Positions 25,468 through 34,069 of a DNA stretch of 64,000 bases are shown piece by piece. How positions within the stretch are numbered: position 1 is the stretch's first letter; each line of letters begins with the position of its first letter. This DNA is from Balneola sp. MJW-20 (GTDB taxonomy: Bacteria > Bacteroidota > Rhodothermia > Balneolales > Balneolaceae), in contig NZ_JBFNXW010000002.1 of NCBI RefSeq assembly GCF_040811775.1, positions 351,428-415,427 of the forward strand, written 5' to 3'. The notes below the pieces were generated by a model that saw nothing but the letters and a program-made list of their open reading frames with translations, was not told where the DNA came from and did no database searches. The translations under genes and the position numbers were made by a program.

Positions 25468-26091
25468 ATGATCTTAAGGACGCTACTTATATCAATCATT
25501 TTTGCCCTTTTCATTCAGCATCAGGTCGATGCTCAGATCAGAACCACTTACGACAAGAACACAAATATACAGGGAGGATTATTTTATAATACCTCACCAG
25601 ACTATAATAAATACTGGAACTACGGCTATTCTGTCGCTATATCCAGGGAAAGAGAGTTCAACAGTGGCTGGTTTGTACTGGGTGGACTGAGGTTTGGAAG
25701 CATTTCTTTTTCTGATGATGACTACCGTATCAGCAACAACCTGCCGGATGCTGATCTGACTTACGATAATTCGGAAATATATCAGCTGTGGGGAGCTATC
25801 AAATATGAATATCCCATACTGAGTCCACGTCTTAAAGCACATGGACTGTTTGGAATTCATGTATCTATTTATCAGCCTGGATCTGTTGAATATGAAGCAG
25901 ATCCTAACTTCAATGTTGCAGAAGAGAACTCCGGTTATGGTGGCCTTCTGTTGGGGGGAGGACTTGGCTTTGACCTGATCCCGAATAAACTAAGATTATT
26001 TGCCGAAACACAATATCATCTGGGGTCCACTGCCGGAAACGACACGATCTTTATTGGAATGTGGCCGGTTGAGTTCGGCATCAGCTTCTAG
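25468..26091 (+). CDS. Outer-membrane beta-barrel protein, uncharacterised
   Basis: The 207-residue protein has a signal peptide (1-22, ending VDA) and alternating hydrophobic/aromatic strands ending in Phe (VEFGISF), the typical end of an eight-stranded barrel. Strands with Gly-Gly turns (GGLLLGGGLGFDLIPNKLRLF) fit a small OmpA/OprF-like or beta-barrel porin family. No specific subfamily is recognised. It lies between the GntR gene and ettA with its own intergenic spaces. Confidence 0.7.
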   Translation: MILRTLLISIIFALFIQHQVDAQIRTTYDKNTNIQGGLFYNTSPDYNKYWNYGYSVAISREREFNSGWFVLGGLRFGSISFSDDDYRISNNLPDADLTYDNSEIYQLWGAIKYEYPILSPRLKAHGLFGIHVSIYQPGSVEYEADPNFNVAEENSGYGGLLLGGGLGFDLIPNKLRLFAETQYHLGSTAGNDTIFIGMWPVEFGISF

Positions 26092-26136
26092 TTCTGAATT
26101 TCCTCAACATAATACCTATCACTTAAAGCCAAAGAA

Positions 26137-27807
26137 TTGAGCGATCAAAAAATTATATTTTCGATGGTTGGGGTCAGTAAGATCTACAAACCCAACAAAA
26201 CGGTATTAAAAGATATCTATCTTTCATTTTTCTATGGAGCCAAAATTGGCGTTCTTGGTCTGAATGGAGCCGGTAAGAGTACTTTGCTGAAGATCATTGC
26301 TGGAGAAGACGATGATTATCTGGGAAATATTTCTGCACAAAAAGGTATCAGCTTCGGATATCTGCCTCAGGAACCAAAGCTGGATCCTTCAAAGACTGTC
26401 AAAGAGATCGTAGAAGAAGGAGTGCAGGATACAGTAGATCTATTGAAAGAGTATGAAGAGGTCAGCGCAAAATTCAGCGACCCTGATGCTGATTTCGATG
26501 CACTGATCGAAAAACAGGCTAAGTTGCAGGAAAAGATCGACCAGATCGGTGCCTGGGATATTGACAGTAAACTGGAACAGGCCATGGATGCACTTAGATG
26601 TCCTCCTTCCGATACGAGTGTTTCAGTTCTTTCCGGAGGTGAAGCCAGACGGGTTGCCTTGTGCAGGTTATTACTCAAAAAACCGGACGTGCTTCTACTG
26701 GACGAGCCGACGAATCACCTGGATGCAGAGTCTGTAGGTTGGCTTGAACAACATCTGGCCCGATATGAAGGTACGGTGATTGCGGTCACTCACGACCGTT
26801 ACTTTCTGGATAATGTTGCCGGATGGATACTGGAGCTGGACCGGGGAGAAGGAATTCCATTTGAGGGTAATTACTCCTCCTGGCTGGAGCAAAAATCGAA
26901 AAGACTCAAGCAGGAAGAAAGACAGGAATCCAAGAGGCAAAAAACACTGGAAAGAGAACTGGAATGGATCCGTCAGAATCCAAAAGGCCGCCGGGCTAAG
27001 AGTAAGGCCCGTATCAATGCTTATGAAGAGATGCTGAAAGAAGATCAGCAAAAAAGAAGAGAGGATATGGAGATCTTCATCCCGGCCGGTCCCCGCCTCG
27101 GAGATAAGGTTATTGTGGCCGATCATGTTCAAAAGGGTTTCGAAGACCGACTGCTCGTAGAAGATATGAATTTTCAACTTCCTCCCGGTGGAATCGTAGG
27201 GGTCATTGGTCCCAATGGTGCAGGTAAAACTACGTTATTTAAGATGATAACTGGAGAGGAAAAACCGGATAAGGGTACACTGGAGCTGGGAGATACTGTA
27301 AAGCTGGGGTATGTGGATCAGAAGCGGCCTTTAGATCCTTCTAAAAGTATCTGGGAAGAAGTTTCGGATGGCAACGATATTCTGAAACTGGGAAATAAAG
27401 AAGTTAATTCAAGGGCCTATGTTGCCCGATTTAATTTCAGTGGCTCAGATCAACAAAAGAAAGTAAGTGAACTTTCTGGAGGGGAAAGAAACCGGGTACA
27501 TTTAGCAAAAATGCTGAAAGAAGGTGCCAATGTATTGCTGCTTGATGAGCCTACTAATGACCTTGACGTTAATACATTAAGGGCACTGGAAGACGCCTTA
27601 TTGAATTTCCCTGGCTGTGTGGTGGTGATCTCTCACGACCGGTGGTTTCTTGACCGTATAGCCACTCACATACTCGCATTTGAAGGCAATAGTCAGGTAT
27701 ACTGGTTTGAAGGAAACTATGCTGAGTATGAGGAAAATCGTAAAACCCGACTCGGAATCACCGATGAACAGCCTCATAAGATCAAATACAAGAAGCTTAT
27801 GAGATGA
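26137..27807 (+). CDS. ettA: Energy-dependent translational throttle protein EttA (ABC-F)
   Basis: EttA is a soluble ABC-F ATPase that binds the ribosomal E site and gates translation according to energy level. Both ABC domains are complete: Walker A GLNGAGKST (about 42-50) and GPNGAGKTT, signature LSGGEARRVAL and LSGGERNRVHL, and Walker B with LLLDEPTNHLD and LLLDEPTNDLD. The linker between them has the basic RAKSKARINAYEEML stretch (about 290-304). Length (556) is normal. The start is TTG at 26137; the next in-frame ATG would remove the first conserved strand. It stands alone with no linked gene. Confidence 0.95.
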   Translation: MSDQKIIFSMVGVSKIYKPNKTVLKDIYLSFFYGAKIGVLGLNGAGKSTLLKIIAGEDDDYLGNISAQKGISFGYLPQEPKLDPSKTVKEIVEEGVQDTVDLLKEYEEVSAKFSDPDADFDALIEKQAKLQEKIDQIGAWDIDSKLEQAMDALRCPPSDTSVSVLSGGEARRVALCRLLLKKPDVLLLDEPTNHLDAESVGWLEQHLARYEGTVIAVTHDRYFLDNVAGWILELDRGEGIPFEGNYSSWLEQKSKRLKQEERQESKRQKTLERELEWIRQNPKGRRAKSKARINAYEEMLKEDQQKRREDMEIFIPAGPRLGDKVIVADHVQKGFEDRLLVEDMNFQLPPGGIVGVIGPNGAGKTTLFKMITGEEKPDKGTLELGDTVKLGYVDQKRPLDPSKSIWEEVSDGNDILKLGNKEVNSRAYVARFNFSGSDQQKKVSELSGGERNRVHLAKMLKEGANVLLLDEPTNDLDVNTLRALEDALLNFPGCVVVISHDRWFLDRIATHILAFEGNSQVYWFEGNYAEYEENRKTRLGITDEQPHKIKYKKLMR

Positions 27808-27895
27808 TTTTTAAGGACATGAGATCTTTTTAATTTCCTTTGCTAATTCTCTGCCAACCAATACTTTGTAGAAGTAGTATCTTTATCTATTCTTT

Positions 27896-29677
27896 ATGGC
27901 AGATAGTAAAAAGAAAATTATAGACGTATTTCCTGATCAGAGTCTGGAAGTTGACCGAAGAATCATTTACCTGGTTCTCTTTGGTATTTTTTGCGGACTC
28001 TTTATAGTAGTGCTTGCCAATATCTCCGTGAACACTGCTGCCGGAATGAGGGCATATGTAGCAGGGGAAGGCTTCTGGGCCAAAGCTCAAAAATCTGCTA
28101 CGCTGAACCTGAGTAACTACATACAAACGGAAGACAGTGCTTATTTCAATCAGTTCAGGGATAATATCCAGGTAAATTTGCAGGATCGAGTTGCAAGAGA
28201 GGAATTGTCTAAGGAAGATTATGACTATCAGAAAGCTTTTGAGGCCTTTCTCGGAGGTAATAATAAGCCTGACGACATTCCTTATATGATCAGGGTTTAC
28301 CGCTATTACAGCTATCTTGAACCTGTGAAGAAAGTGATCAGCCACTGGGAAGAAGGGGATAGATTAATTGAGGACCTGATCTCATTTGCGGATCTTATAC
28401 ACGTCGAAATACAGGATGGGAATCTTAGCGAAGAGAAAAAGAGCGAATATCTGCAGGTTTTGACTTCCAAAGATGAGGAATTCACCCTCGTGGAAGCAGC
28501 ATTCTCTAATTCAATTGGTGAACTGGCAAGGATTGTACAATTTGTGCTAAGATGGAGTGCCATTGTCCTGGGTGTATTGTTACTTTCTGTGGGAGGAGTT
28601 TTTTCTTTCCGTTTTAAACGCTCAGCGAAGGAATGGATGGAATCGCTTAAATCCAGCCAGGAAAGATTTATGAATGTGATCAATAATTCTCCGGATGTTC
28701 TGTATGAAAGCCGCCTGGACGATATGTCATACGAATATGTGAGTCCTTCACTGGTTGATCTGCTTGGCTATCAGCCGGAAGAATTGGCCAAAGGGGGTAA
28801 AGACTTTCTCATGGATATTACTCACCCGGATGATATACATCGTTTATTAGATGAGTATGATATGCTGTATGAGGCAACCGAAAGCGGAACTCGTTCACAT
28901 CTTGAATACAGGGTAAAAAATGCCTCGGGTGAGTATATCTGGTTGAGCAGTCTTAAAACCCTGATCATTGATGATGAAGGAGTTTCAAAGATCATAGGTA
29001 ATGTAAGGGAGATCACAGATCAGAAGGAACAGGAAGCGCAGCTGATACGCTCTCTGGAGGAAAAGGAAATACTCATTAAAGAAGTACATCACAGGGTTAA
29101 AAATAATCTGGCAATCATTAACAGCATGATCGAGCTGCAAAAAGCGAAGGCGGGAAATGACTCGATGGATGTTCTGAGCGCCAGTCAGTCGGTGATCAAT
29201 TCCATCTCCAAAGTTCATGAAAAACTCTATAAGACCACAGATTTGGACCGTGTTGAAATGCGTGCCTATCTGACCGAATTGGTGGAGGAATTAAAAGAGG
29301 CTTTCCGTACCCGGCAGAAGTCCATTGATTTTGAACTGCACATCAGTGAATTATATATGAAAACGCGTCCCGCAGTTTCCACAGGTCTGATCCTTAACGA
29401 ATTGATCACAAATGCGATTAAATATGCATTTAGTGACAACAAAGGAGGTACTATTCAGATCAATCTGCTTACTGAGGGGGATAAGGTCAGGTTAAGTGTT
29501 ATAAATGATGGGGACCCGATCGATGAAGAGGAGATCAGTAACAATAATGATTCCCTCGGAATGACCATGATATCCGTACTGGTTGACCGGCTGAAAGGCG
29601 AACTGGAGATCTTAGGTGGTGATCAGACCGAATTCCGGATCACTTTTGATATCAGTCATGTGATTGATGAGGACTAA
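27896..29677 (+). CDS. Membrane PAS sensor histidine kinase (HisKA_2 type), orphan
   Basis: The 593-residue kinase has two transmembrane helices (about 23-44 and 218-238) flanking a periplasmic helical sensor of some 170 residues, then a PAS domain (about 258-375: SPDVLYESRLDD, HPDDIHRLLDE, VREITDQKEQ), a HisKA_2 domain with H398 in EVHHRVKNNLAII, and a HATPase (NELITNAIKYAF). This kinase class often works with response regulators elsewhere in the genome; none is adjacent. The signal may be osmotic or a small ligand, but nothing in the sensor part is recognised. Confidence 0.9.
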   Translation: MADSKKKIIDVFPDQSLEVDRRIIYLVLFGIFCGLFIVVLANISVNTAAGMRAYVAGEGFWAKAQKSATLNLSNYIQTEDSAYFNQFRDNIQVNLQDRVAREELSKEDYDYQKAFEAFLGGNNKPDDIPYMIRVYRYYSYLEPVKKVISHWEEGDRLIEDLISFADLIHVEIQDGNLSEEKKSEYLQVLTSKDEEFTLVEAAFSNSIGELARIVQFVLRWSAIVLGVLLLSVGGVFSFRFKRSAKEWMESLKSSQERFMNVINNSPDVLYESRLDDMSYEYVSPSLVDLLGYQPEELAKGGKDFLMDITHPDDIHRLLDEYDMLYEATESGTRSHLEYRVKNASGEYIWLSSLKTLIIDDEGVSKIIGNVREITDQKEQEAQLIRSLEEKEILIKEVHHRVKNNLAIINSMIELQKAKAGNDSMDVLSASQSVINSISKVHEKLYKTTDLDRVEMRAYLTELVEELKEAFRTRQKSIDFELHISELYMKTRPAVSTGLILNELITNAIKYAFSDNKGGTIQINLLTEGDKVRLSVINDGDPIDEEEISNNNDSLGMTMISVLVDRLKGELEILGGDQTEFRITFDISHVIDED

Positions 29678-29776
29678 CAATTTTTTACTGCCAATCCATA
29701 AATATTGTTGGTCTTAGAAAAGAGACTTATTAAATTCCTGATTCGCTTAAGCCAATAATTTTTATTTACTAAATTA

Positions 29777-30424
29777 ATGAAACAACCACTCTTCGGGATC
29801 CTTCTGTGTGCTATCGTCTTTGGGTCCATCAGCTGTTCCTCAAATAAAGACATTTTTCTGGCAGAAGAGGTAAAGAAGAACTCTACGGGAGCAGCTTTTT
29901 CGATTGTTGCTCTAAAAAATGACTGGATATATACTAACCGGGGTCCAAATCTTGCCATAGATAAACAGGATCTGTTTTATTATTCGTTGAAAAGTTCCAT
30001 TGCGAAGACTACCCCGAATACCGTTTATACCTATGAAGATGATCTTGAAGTGGACAATACTACCTTCAGTACGGTTACAGTAGAGCTGAACGACAAAATG
30101 TTTGAGATCAATCATGCACCTGACTCACTTATCGATGCTACTGAGAGCAGGTATGTTTATTTTCTTGAAGATTATGCTTTCCGTCAGGTAAGCAGAAGAG
30201 AAAATAAATCGGGTTATGCCGGTCATGAAGCTACAGAATATAATGCCATGATCTTCTTTACTGAATTTCATCTCTGGGATAAGCAACTGCAAAAAACAGT
30301 ATCTTATGGCAGTGTTAGTAAAGAGATCCGTATTGGTGCTACACCAAACGACGGAAATTACGTTGCGCTCGTCGAGATGGCTATCAATGAGATCCTAAAA
30401 AACAGTCCTTTCAGCGTTTATTAG
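29777..30424 (+). CDS. Lipoprotein of unknown function
   Basis: A lipobox ending at C20 (GSISC) marks a 215-residue lipid-anchored protein. I recognise no family. The mature part is mixed alpha/beta with a central stretch (ESRYVYFLEDYAFRQVSRRE) and a C-terminal helix (YVALVEMAINEILKNSPF). It follows the histidine kinase by 99 nt and has its own hairpin terminator. It could be a Rcs- or GldH-like envelope protein, but no homology can be asserted. Confidence 0.75.
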   Translation: MKQPLFGILLCAIVFGSISCSSNKDIFLAEEVKKNSTGAAFSIVALKNDWIYTNRGPNLAIDKQDLFYYSLKSSIAKTTPNTVYTYEDDLEVDNTTFSTVTVELNDKMFEINHAPDSLIDATESRYVYFLEDYAFRQVSRRENKSGYAGHEATEYNAMIFFTEFHLWDKQLQKTVSYGSVSKEIRIGATPNDGNYVALVEMAINEILKNSPFSVY

Positions 30425-30444
30425 AAGTACTCTTTTAAAACACT

Positions 30445-30471
30445 AAGCCGCAGTTCTGCGGCTTTTTTTTT
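30445..30471 (+). terminator. Rho-independent terminator after the lipoprotein gene
   Basis: AAGCCGCAG (30445-30453) and CTGCGGCTT (30456-30464) are perfect arms with a T-run to 30471. It lies 20 nt past the stop codon of the lipoprotein gene. Confidence 0.85.
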
Positions 30472-30538
30472 GTCTGTATTTATCCTTTGTTCATATTCCA
30501 TGCCGATCTTTATAAGCATCTATTAAAATTGACATACT

Positions 30539-31846
30539 ATGAGCAGATTTATGACGGCAGAAGAAGCGGTAAAAGTAATACGCTCGAATTCCAGAGTGTA
30601 TATCCATGCAGTAGCGGCGGCACCACAACAATTGATCAAAGCAATGGTCGCCCGTGCAGACGAACTTAAGAATGTTGAGATCATTCATCTTCACACAGAG
30701 GGAGAGGCTCCATATGCTGATCCTAAGTTCGAGGGACACTTTTCCATAAATTCACTTTTTGTTGGAGCGAATGTACGAAAGGCAGTAAACAGCGAGATGG
30801 GAGATTATATTCCCATTTTTTTGAGTGAGGTACCCGGGCTTTTCAGAAATAATCGGATTCCGGTTGATGTTGCAATGATACAGGTATCTCCTCCCGATCA
30901 ACATGGCTTCTGTTCCCTTGGAGTATCAGTTGAAGCTTCTCTTGCTGCAGTACAAAGTGCTTCAACTGTGATCGCTCAGGTTAATCCCAGGATGCCCAGA
31001 ACCCACGGAGACGGTCTGATTCATATAAGTCAGATCAAGGCTATGGTGGAGGTAAATGATGAACTTCCTGAACATTTGCCGGATGAACCGGATCTGGATG
31101 AACTGAAGATCGGAAAGTATTGTGCTGAACTTATTGAAGACGGTGCAACGCTGCAGATGGGTATTGGCGCGATACCAAATGCAGTTCTGAAAAGTCTGCA
31201 AAATCATAAGGATCTTGGAGTTCATACTGAAATGTTCTCTGACGGGGTAATAGAACTGGTTGAAAAAGGGATCATAACCGGAAAGAGGAAAAAGATCCAT
31301 CCGGGAAAAATTGTTTCCGGTTTTGTGATGGGATCCCGAAAGCTCTATGATTTTCTGGATGACAACCCCATGGTTGCAATGCTGGATATTGCTTATATCA
31401 ACGATACCGCTGTGATCAGGCGAAACCCGAAAGTAACAGCTATAAACAGCGCGATAGAAGTGGATCTCACCGGCCAGATCTGTGCGGATTCCATAGGCAC
31501 ATATCATTACTCAGGAGTTGGCGGACAGATGGACTTTATTAGGGGTGCATCTCTCTCTCAGGGAGGTAAACCTATCATAGCATTACCCTCAACAACCAGC
31601 AAAGGAATCAGCCGTATCGTACCATTTCTTAAACAAGGGGCTGGCGTGGTAACGACCCGTGCTCACGTACACTATGTGGTTACTGAATATGGAAGCAAGG
31701 ATCTGTACGGTAAAAGCCTCAAGCAGCGTGCAAAAGCTCTCATAGAGATCGCACATCCGGACCATCGCGAAGATCTGAGCCGGTCGGCTTTCGAAAGATT
31801 CCGGAACCCTATCTTTCAGGGAATCGGGGGTACTGCAGAAAATTAG
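30539..31846 (+). CDS. Acetyl-CoA hydrolase/transferase family CoA-transferase
   Basis: The 435-residue cytosolic enzyme matches the 4-hydroxybutyrate CoA-transferase / acetyl-CoA hydrolase family (class-I CoA-transferase fold). Key features are the catalytic Glu231 in HTEMFSDG, which forms a glutamyl-CoA ester, an early IHAVAAAPQQLIKAM stretch and the C-terminal FGGxxDF-like GVGGQMDFIRGA. It moves CoA between short-chain acyl groups; which substrate is unclear. It is separate from the downstream MFS transporter (72-nt gap), and a fermentation or ketone/GHB pathway gene is not seen nearby. Confidence 0.9.
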   Translation: MSRFMTAEEAVKVIRSNSRVYIHAVAAAPQQLIKAMVARADELKNVEIIHLHTEGEAPYADPKFEGHFSINSLFVGANVRKAVNSEMGDYIPIFLSEVPGLFRNNRIPVDVAMIQVSPPDQHGFCSLGVSVEASLAAVQSASTVIAQVNPRMPRTHGDGLIHISQIKAMVEVNDELPEHLPDEPDLDELKIGKYCAELIEDGATLQMGIGAIPNAVLKSLQNHKDLGVHTEMFSDGVIELVEKGIITGKRKKIHPGKIVSGFVMGSRKLYDFLDDNPMVAMLDIAYINDTAVIRRNPKVTAINSAIEVDLTGQICADSIGTYHYSGVGGQMDFIRGASLSQGGKPIIALPSTTSKGISRIVPFLKQGAGVVTTRAHVHYVVTEYGSKDLYGKSLKQRAKALIEIAHPDHREDLSRSAFERFRNPIFQGIGGTAEN

Positions 31847-31918
31847 AGGCCGTTTTATTTTTTTGGATTTCAGTGCTAACAGCCGATATTCCTGCATCTG
31901 TAATATTTAATTACCTGC

Positions 31919-33190
31919 ATGACCAAAGAAAAGAACGGCTTATTATCCTGGGCTTTTTATGACTGGGCAAACAGCGCCTATTTTGTGATGATTCAGACCT
32001 TTGTGTTTGCGGCTTATTTTGCTCAGTCGATAGCTGCTAATGAAACAGAAGGAACGGCTCTATGGGGTAATATGATCGGACTGGCAGGACTGGTAATAGC
32101 CCTGACTGCACCATTACTCGGATCCATTGCTGATGAGGGTGGCAGAAGGAAACCATGGGTTCTCTTTTTCACGCTCTTATGTGTAGCAGGCTGTTCAGCA
32201 CTCTGGTTTGCCAGACCGGATACCGATATGGTCTGGTTCGCTCTGGCGATGGCTTTTATAGCCACTCTGGGGGCTGAATTATCCCTTATCTTTTATAACG
32301 CTATGCTTCCGGATCTTGCCGGGAATGAAAACATGGGAAGATGGTCAGGCTGGGCATGGGGCCTCGGATACGTAGGAGGTCTGGCTTGTCTTATACTCTG
32401 TTATTTTGTTTTCATACAGAATGGAAATAGTCTTTTTGGTCTGAACAGCGATACCGCGGAGGATGTCAGGATCACTTTTCTGGTGACGGGGATATGGTAT
32501 GGTTTATTCAGTATTCCTTTTTTTCTGAACACCAATGATAATCCATCACGAAATAAAGCCTGGGATGATGCTGTCAGAGACGGAATCAAAAGACTGAAAA
32601 ACAGCTGGACTCTGCTCAAAAATGAGCCGGATATCACGAAATTTCTCATTGCCAGGATCTTTTATAATGATGGATTGGCCACCATTTTTGCAATGGGAGG
32701 CGTCTATGCTGCCGGTACCTTCGGTTTTCAGACGGCAGATATCTTTTATTTCGGGATCGCACTGAACGTGACTGCAGGTATAGGTGCTTATGCTTTTGCA
32801 TGGATGGATGATCGTTCAGGCTCAAAAAAAACAATAATTTGGTCGCTGGCTGGAGTGATCATACCGGTAATAGCAGTGGTATTTGTGCAGTCTGTAAACT
32901 GGTTCTGGGTTTGGGGACTGTTACTGGGTGTATTTGTAGGTCCGGTTCAGGCTGCAAGCAGAACCTTTATGGGAAGGCTGGCTCCAAAGCACTTAAGAAG
33001 TCAGATGTTTGGACTTTTTGCATTGTCCGGTAAGCTTACTACCTTTGCAGGGCCCATTTTAGTTGGATGGATCACCCTGATCATGGGTAACCAGAGATGG
33101 GGGATGAGCATAATTTTGCTCTTGTTAATAATCGGTTTGTTGTTAATGTTTTCAGTTAAGGAGCAGATCAAAAAAGAACAGATTGTGTAA
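31919..33190 (+). CDS. MFS transporter of the Atg22/UMF1-like family
   Basis: A 12-helix inner-membrane protein whose N-terminus (SWAFYDWANSAYFVMIQTFV) is the signature of the UMF1/Atg22-like MFS group. Family members include fungal vacuolar amino-acid exporters; the bacterial substrates are not established. The middle loop (about 208-230) is basic, as usual for MFS. A conserved P-G-R-type loop between TM2 and TM3 (IADEGGRRKPWV, about 70-81) is present. There is no regulator beside it. Confidence 0.9.
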   Translation: MTKEKNGLLSWAFYDWANSAYFVMIQTFVFAAYFAQSIAANETEGTALWGNMIGLAGLVIALTAPLLGSIADEGGRRKPWVLFFTLLCVAGCSALWFARPDTDMVWFALAMAFIATLGAELSLIFYNAMLPDLAGNENMGRWSGWAWGLGYVGGLACLILCYFVFIQNGNSLFGLNSDTAEDVRITFLVTGIWYGLFSIPFFLNTNDNPSRNKAWDDAVRDGIKRLKNSWTLLKNEPDITKFLIARIFYNDGLATIFAMGGVYAAGTFGFQTADIFYFGIALNVTAGIGAYAFAWMDDRSGSKKTIIWSLAGVIIPVIAVVFVQSVNWFWVWGLLLGVFVGPVQAASRTFMGRLAPKHLRSQMFGLFALSGKLTTFAGPILVGWITLIMGNQRWGMSIILLLLIIGLLLMFSVKEQIKKEQIV

Positions 33191-33353
33191 ATCCCTCAAA
33201 AAACTAAAATAAAAAGTGCTTTTACGCGCTGATTTATTAAATTAGGGCAGAAATTAGTTGCCTGTTCATAAGTTTCAGGCTAAGAATCAATTGGGTATTT
33301 TGGTGAATACGGAATGCCCTTAACCGAAAATTTAAAAATCCAGGAGTACACTA

Positions 33354-33530
33354 ATGAGTAGAATGGACGAAATCAATGCTATCGTAAGCGACTTACAAGT
33401 AGACATGGAAAAGTTTTATGGGAAAGGGAATAAAGCAGCGGGTACTAGAGCTCGTAAGCATCTCATGGATCTGAAAAACCTGGCACATGAAGTACGTCAG
33501 GAAATCCAGGCTAAGAAGAACGACATGTAA
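33354..33530 (+). CDS. Short histone H1-like DNA-binding protein (58 aa)
   Basis: This 58-residue ORF has not the size of most annotated genes but is clear: MSRMDEINAIVSDL, then FYGKGNKAAGTRARKHLMDLKNL and a basic C-terminus (KKNDM). It fits the compact histone H1-like (Hc1) proteins of Bacteroidota and relatives, which have this KGNKAAGTR-RKH core. Such proteins bind and compact DNA. A Shine-Dalgarno (AGGAG, 33342-33346) 7 nt before the ATG fixes the start. A hairpin terminator lies just downstream, so it is a single-gene unit. Confidence 0.9.
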   Translation: MSRMDEINAIVSDLQVDMEKFYGKGNKAAGTRARKHLMDLKNLAHEVRQEIQAKKNDM

Positions 33531-33552
33531 GCTTGGTTAGCACTTCAAGAAT

Positions 33553-33578
33553 AAAGCCACCTTTGTGTGGCTTTTTTT
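33553..33578 (+). terminator. Rho-independent terminator after the histone-like gene
   Basis: AAAGCCAC (33553-33560) and GTGGCTTT (33567-33574) pair with a 6-nt loop, followed by a T-run to 33578. Confidence 0.88.
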
Positions 33579-33589
33579 ATTGAATCCAT

Positions 33590-34069
33590 ATGCAGAATAG
33601 CCCAGAAACAAGAATTCATAAGAACGCTGTCAAAGCCTGGCGCATCACTACCGGACTATCCGGGCTCTTGTGGTTTATACCCTTAGGGTTTTATATCCTC
33701 TTGACTTTACAGTCCGGGATCTCCTGGCTGTATTTTGGTCTGATCACCGCAGTGTGTTTGATCATGTACATCCTCAGTATTATTCTTATACCATCCATTA
33801 GATGGGAGAGATGGAGATATGATGTGAGTGATCAGGAGATCGATCTGCTAAGAGGGATTATCATACGTAAGCGAACACTGGTACCGATCAATCGCATTCA
33901 GCATGTGGATACACGACAGGGTCCTCTGTACCGCAAATTCGAATTATCTTCGGTAACAGTCTCAACCGCTGCCACAACGCACGAAATTCCCGCTCTGGAT
34001 GACAGAACAGCGGAAGATCTTCGTGATAAGATCTCGGTATTGGTTCGAAAGGTTAAAGAGGATGTCTGA
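33590..34069 (+). CDS. YdbS-like PH-domain membrane protein
   Basis: The 159-residue protein has two N-terminal helices (about 17-40 and 47-70) and one bacterial PH domain (DUF304/bPH2; RWERWRYDVSDQEIDLLRG, then TLVPINRIQHVDTRQGPLYRKF). It is the small partner of the next gene, with which it overlaps by 8 nt. YdbS/YdbT pairs occur in many bacteria and are linked to resistance against envelope stress or membrane-active compounds; no direct mechanism is proven for this pair. Confidence 0.87.
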   Translation: MQNSPETRIHKNAVKAWRITTGLSGLLWFIPLGFYILLTLQSGISWLYFGLITAVCLIMYILSIILIPSIRWERWRYDVSDQEIDLLRGIIIRKRTLVPINRIQHVDTRQGPLYRKFELSSVTVSTAATTHEIPALDDRTAEDLRDKISVLVRKVKEDV

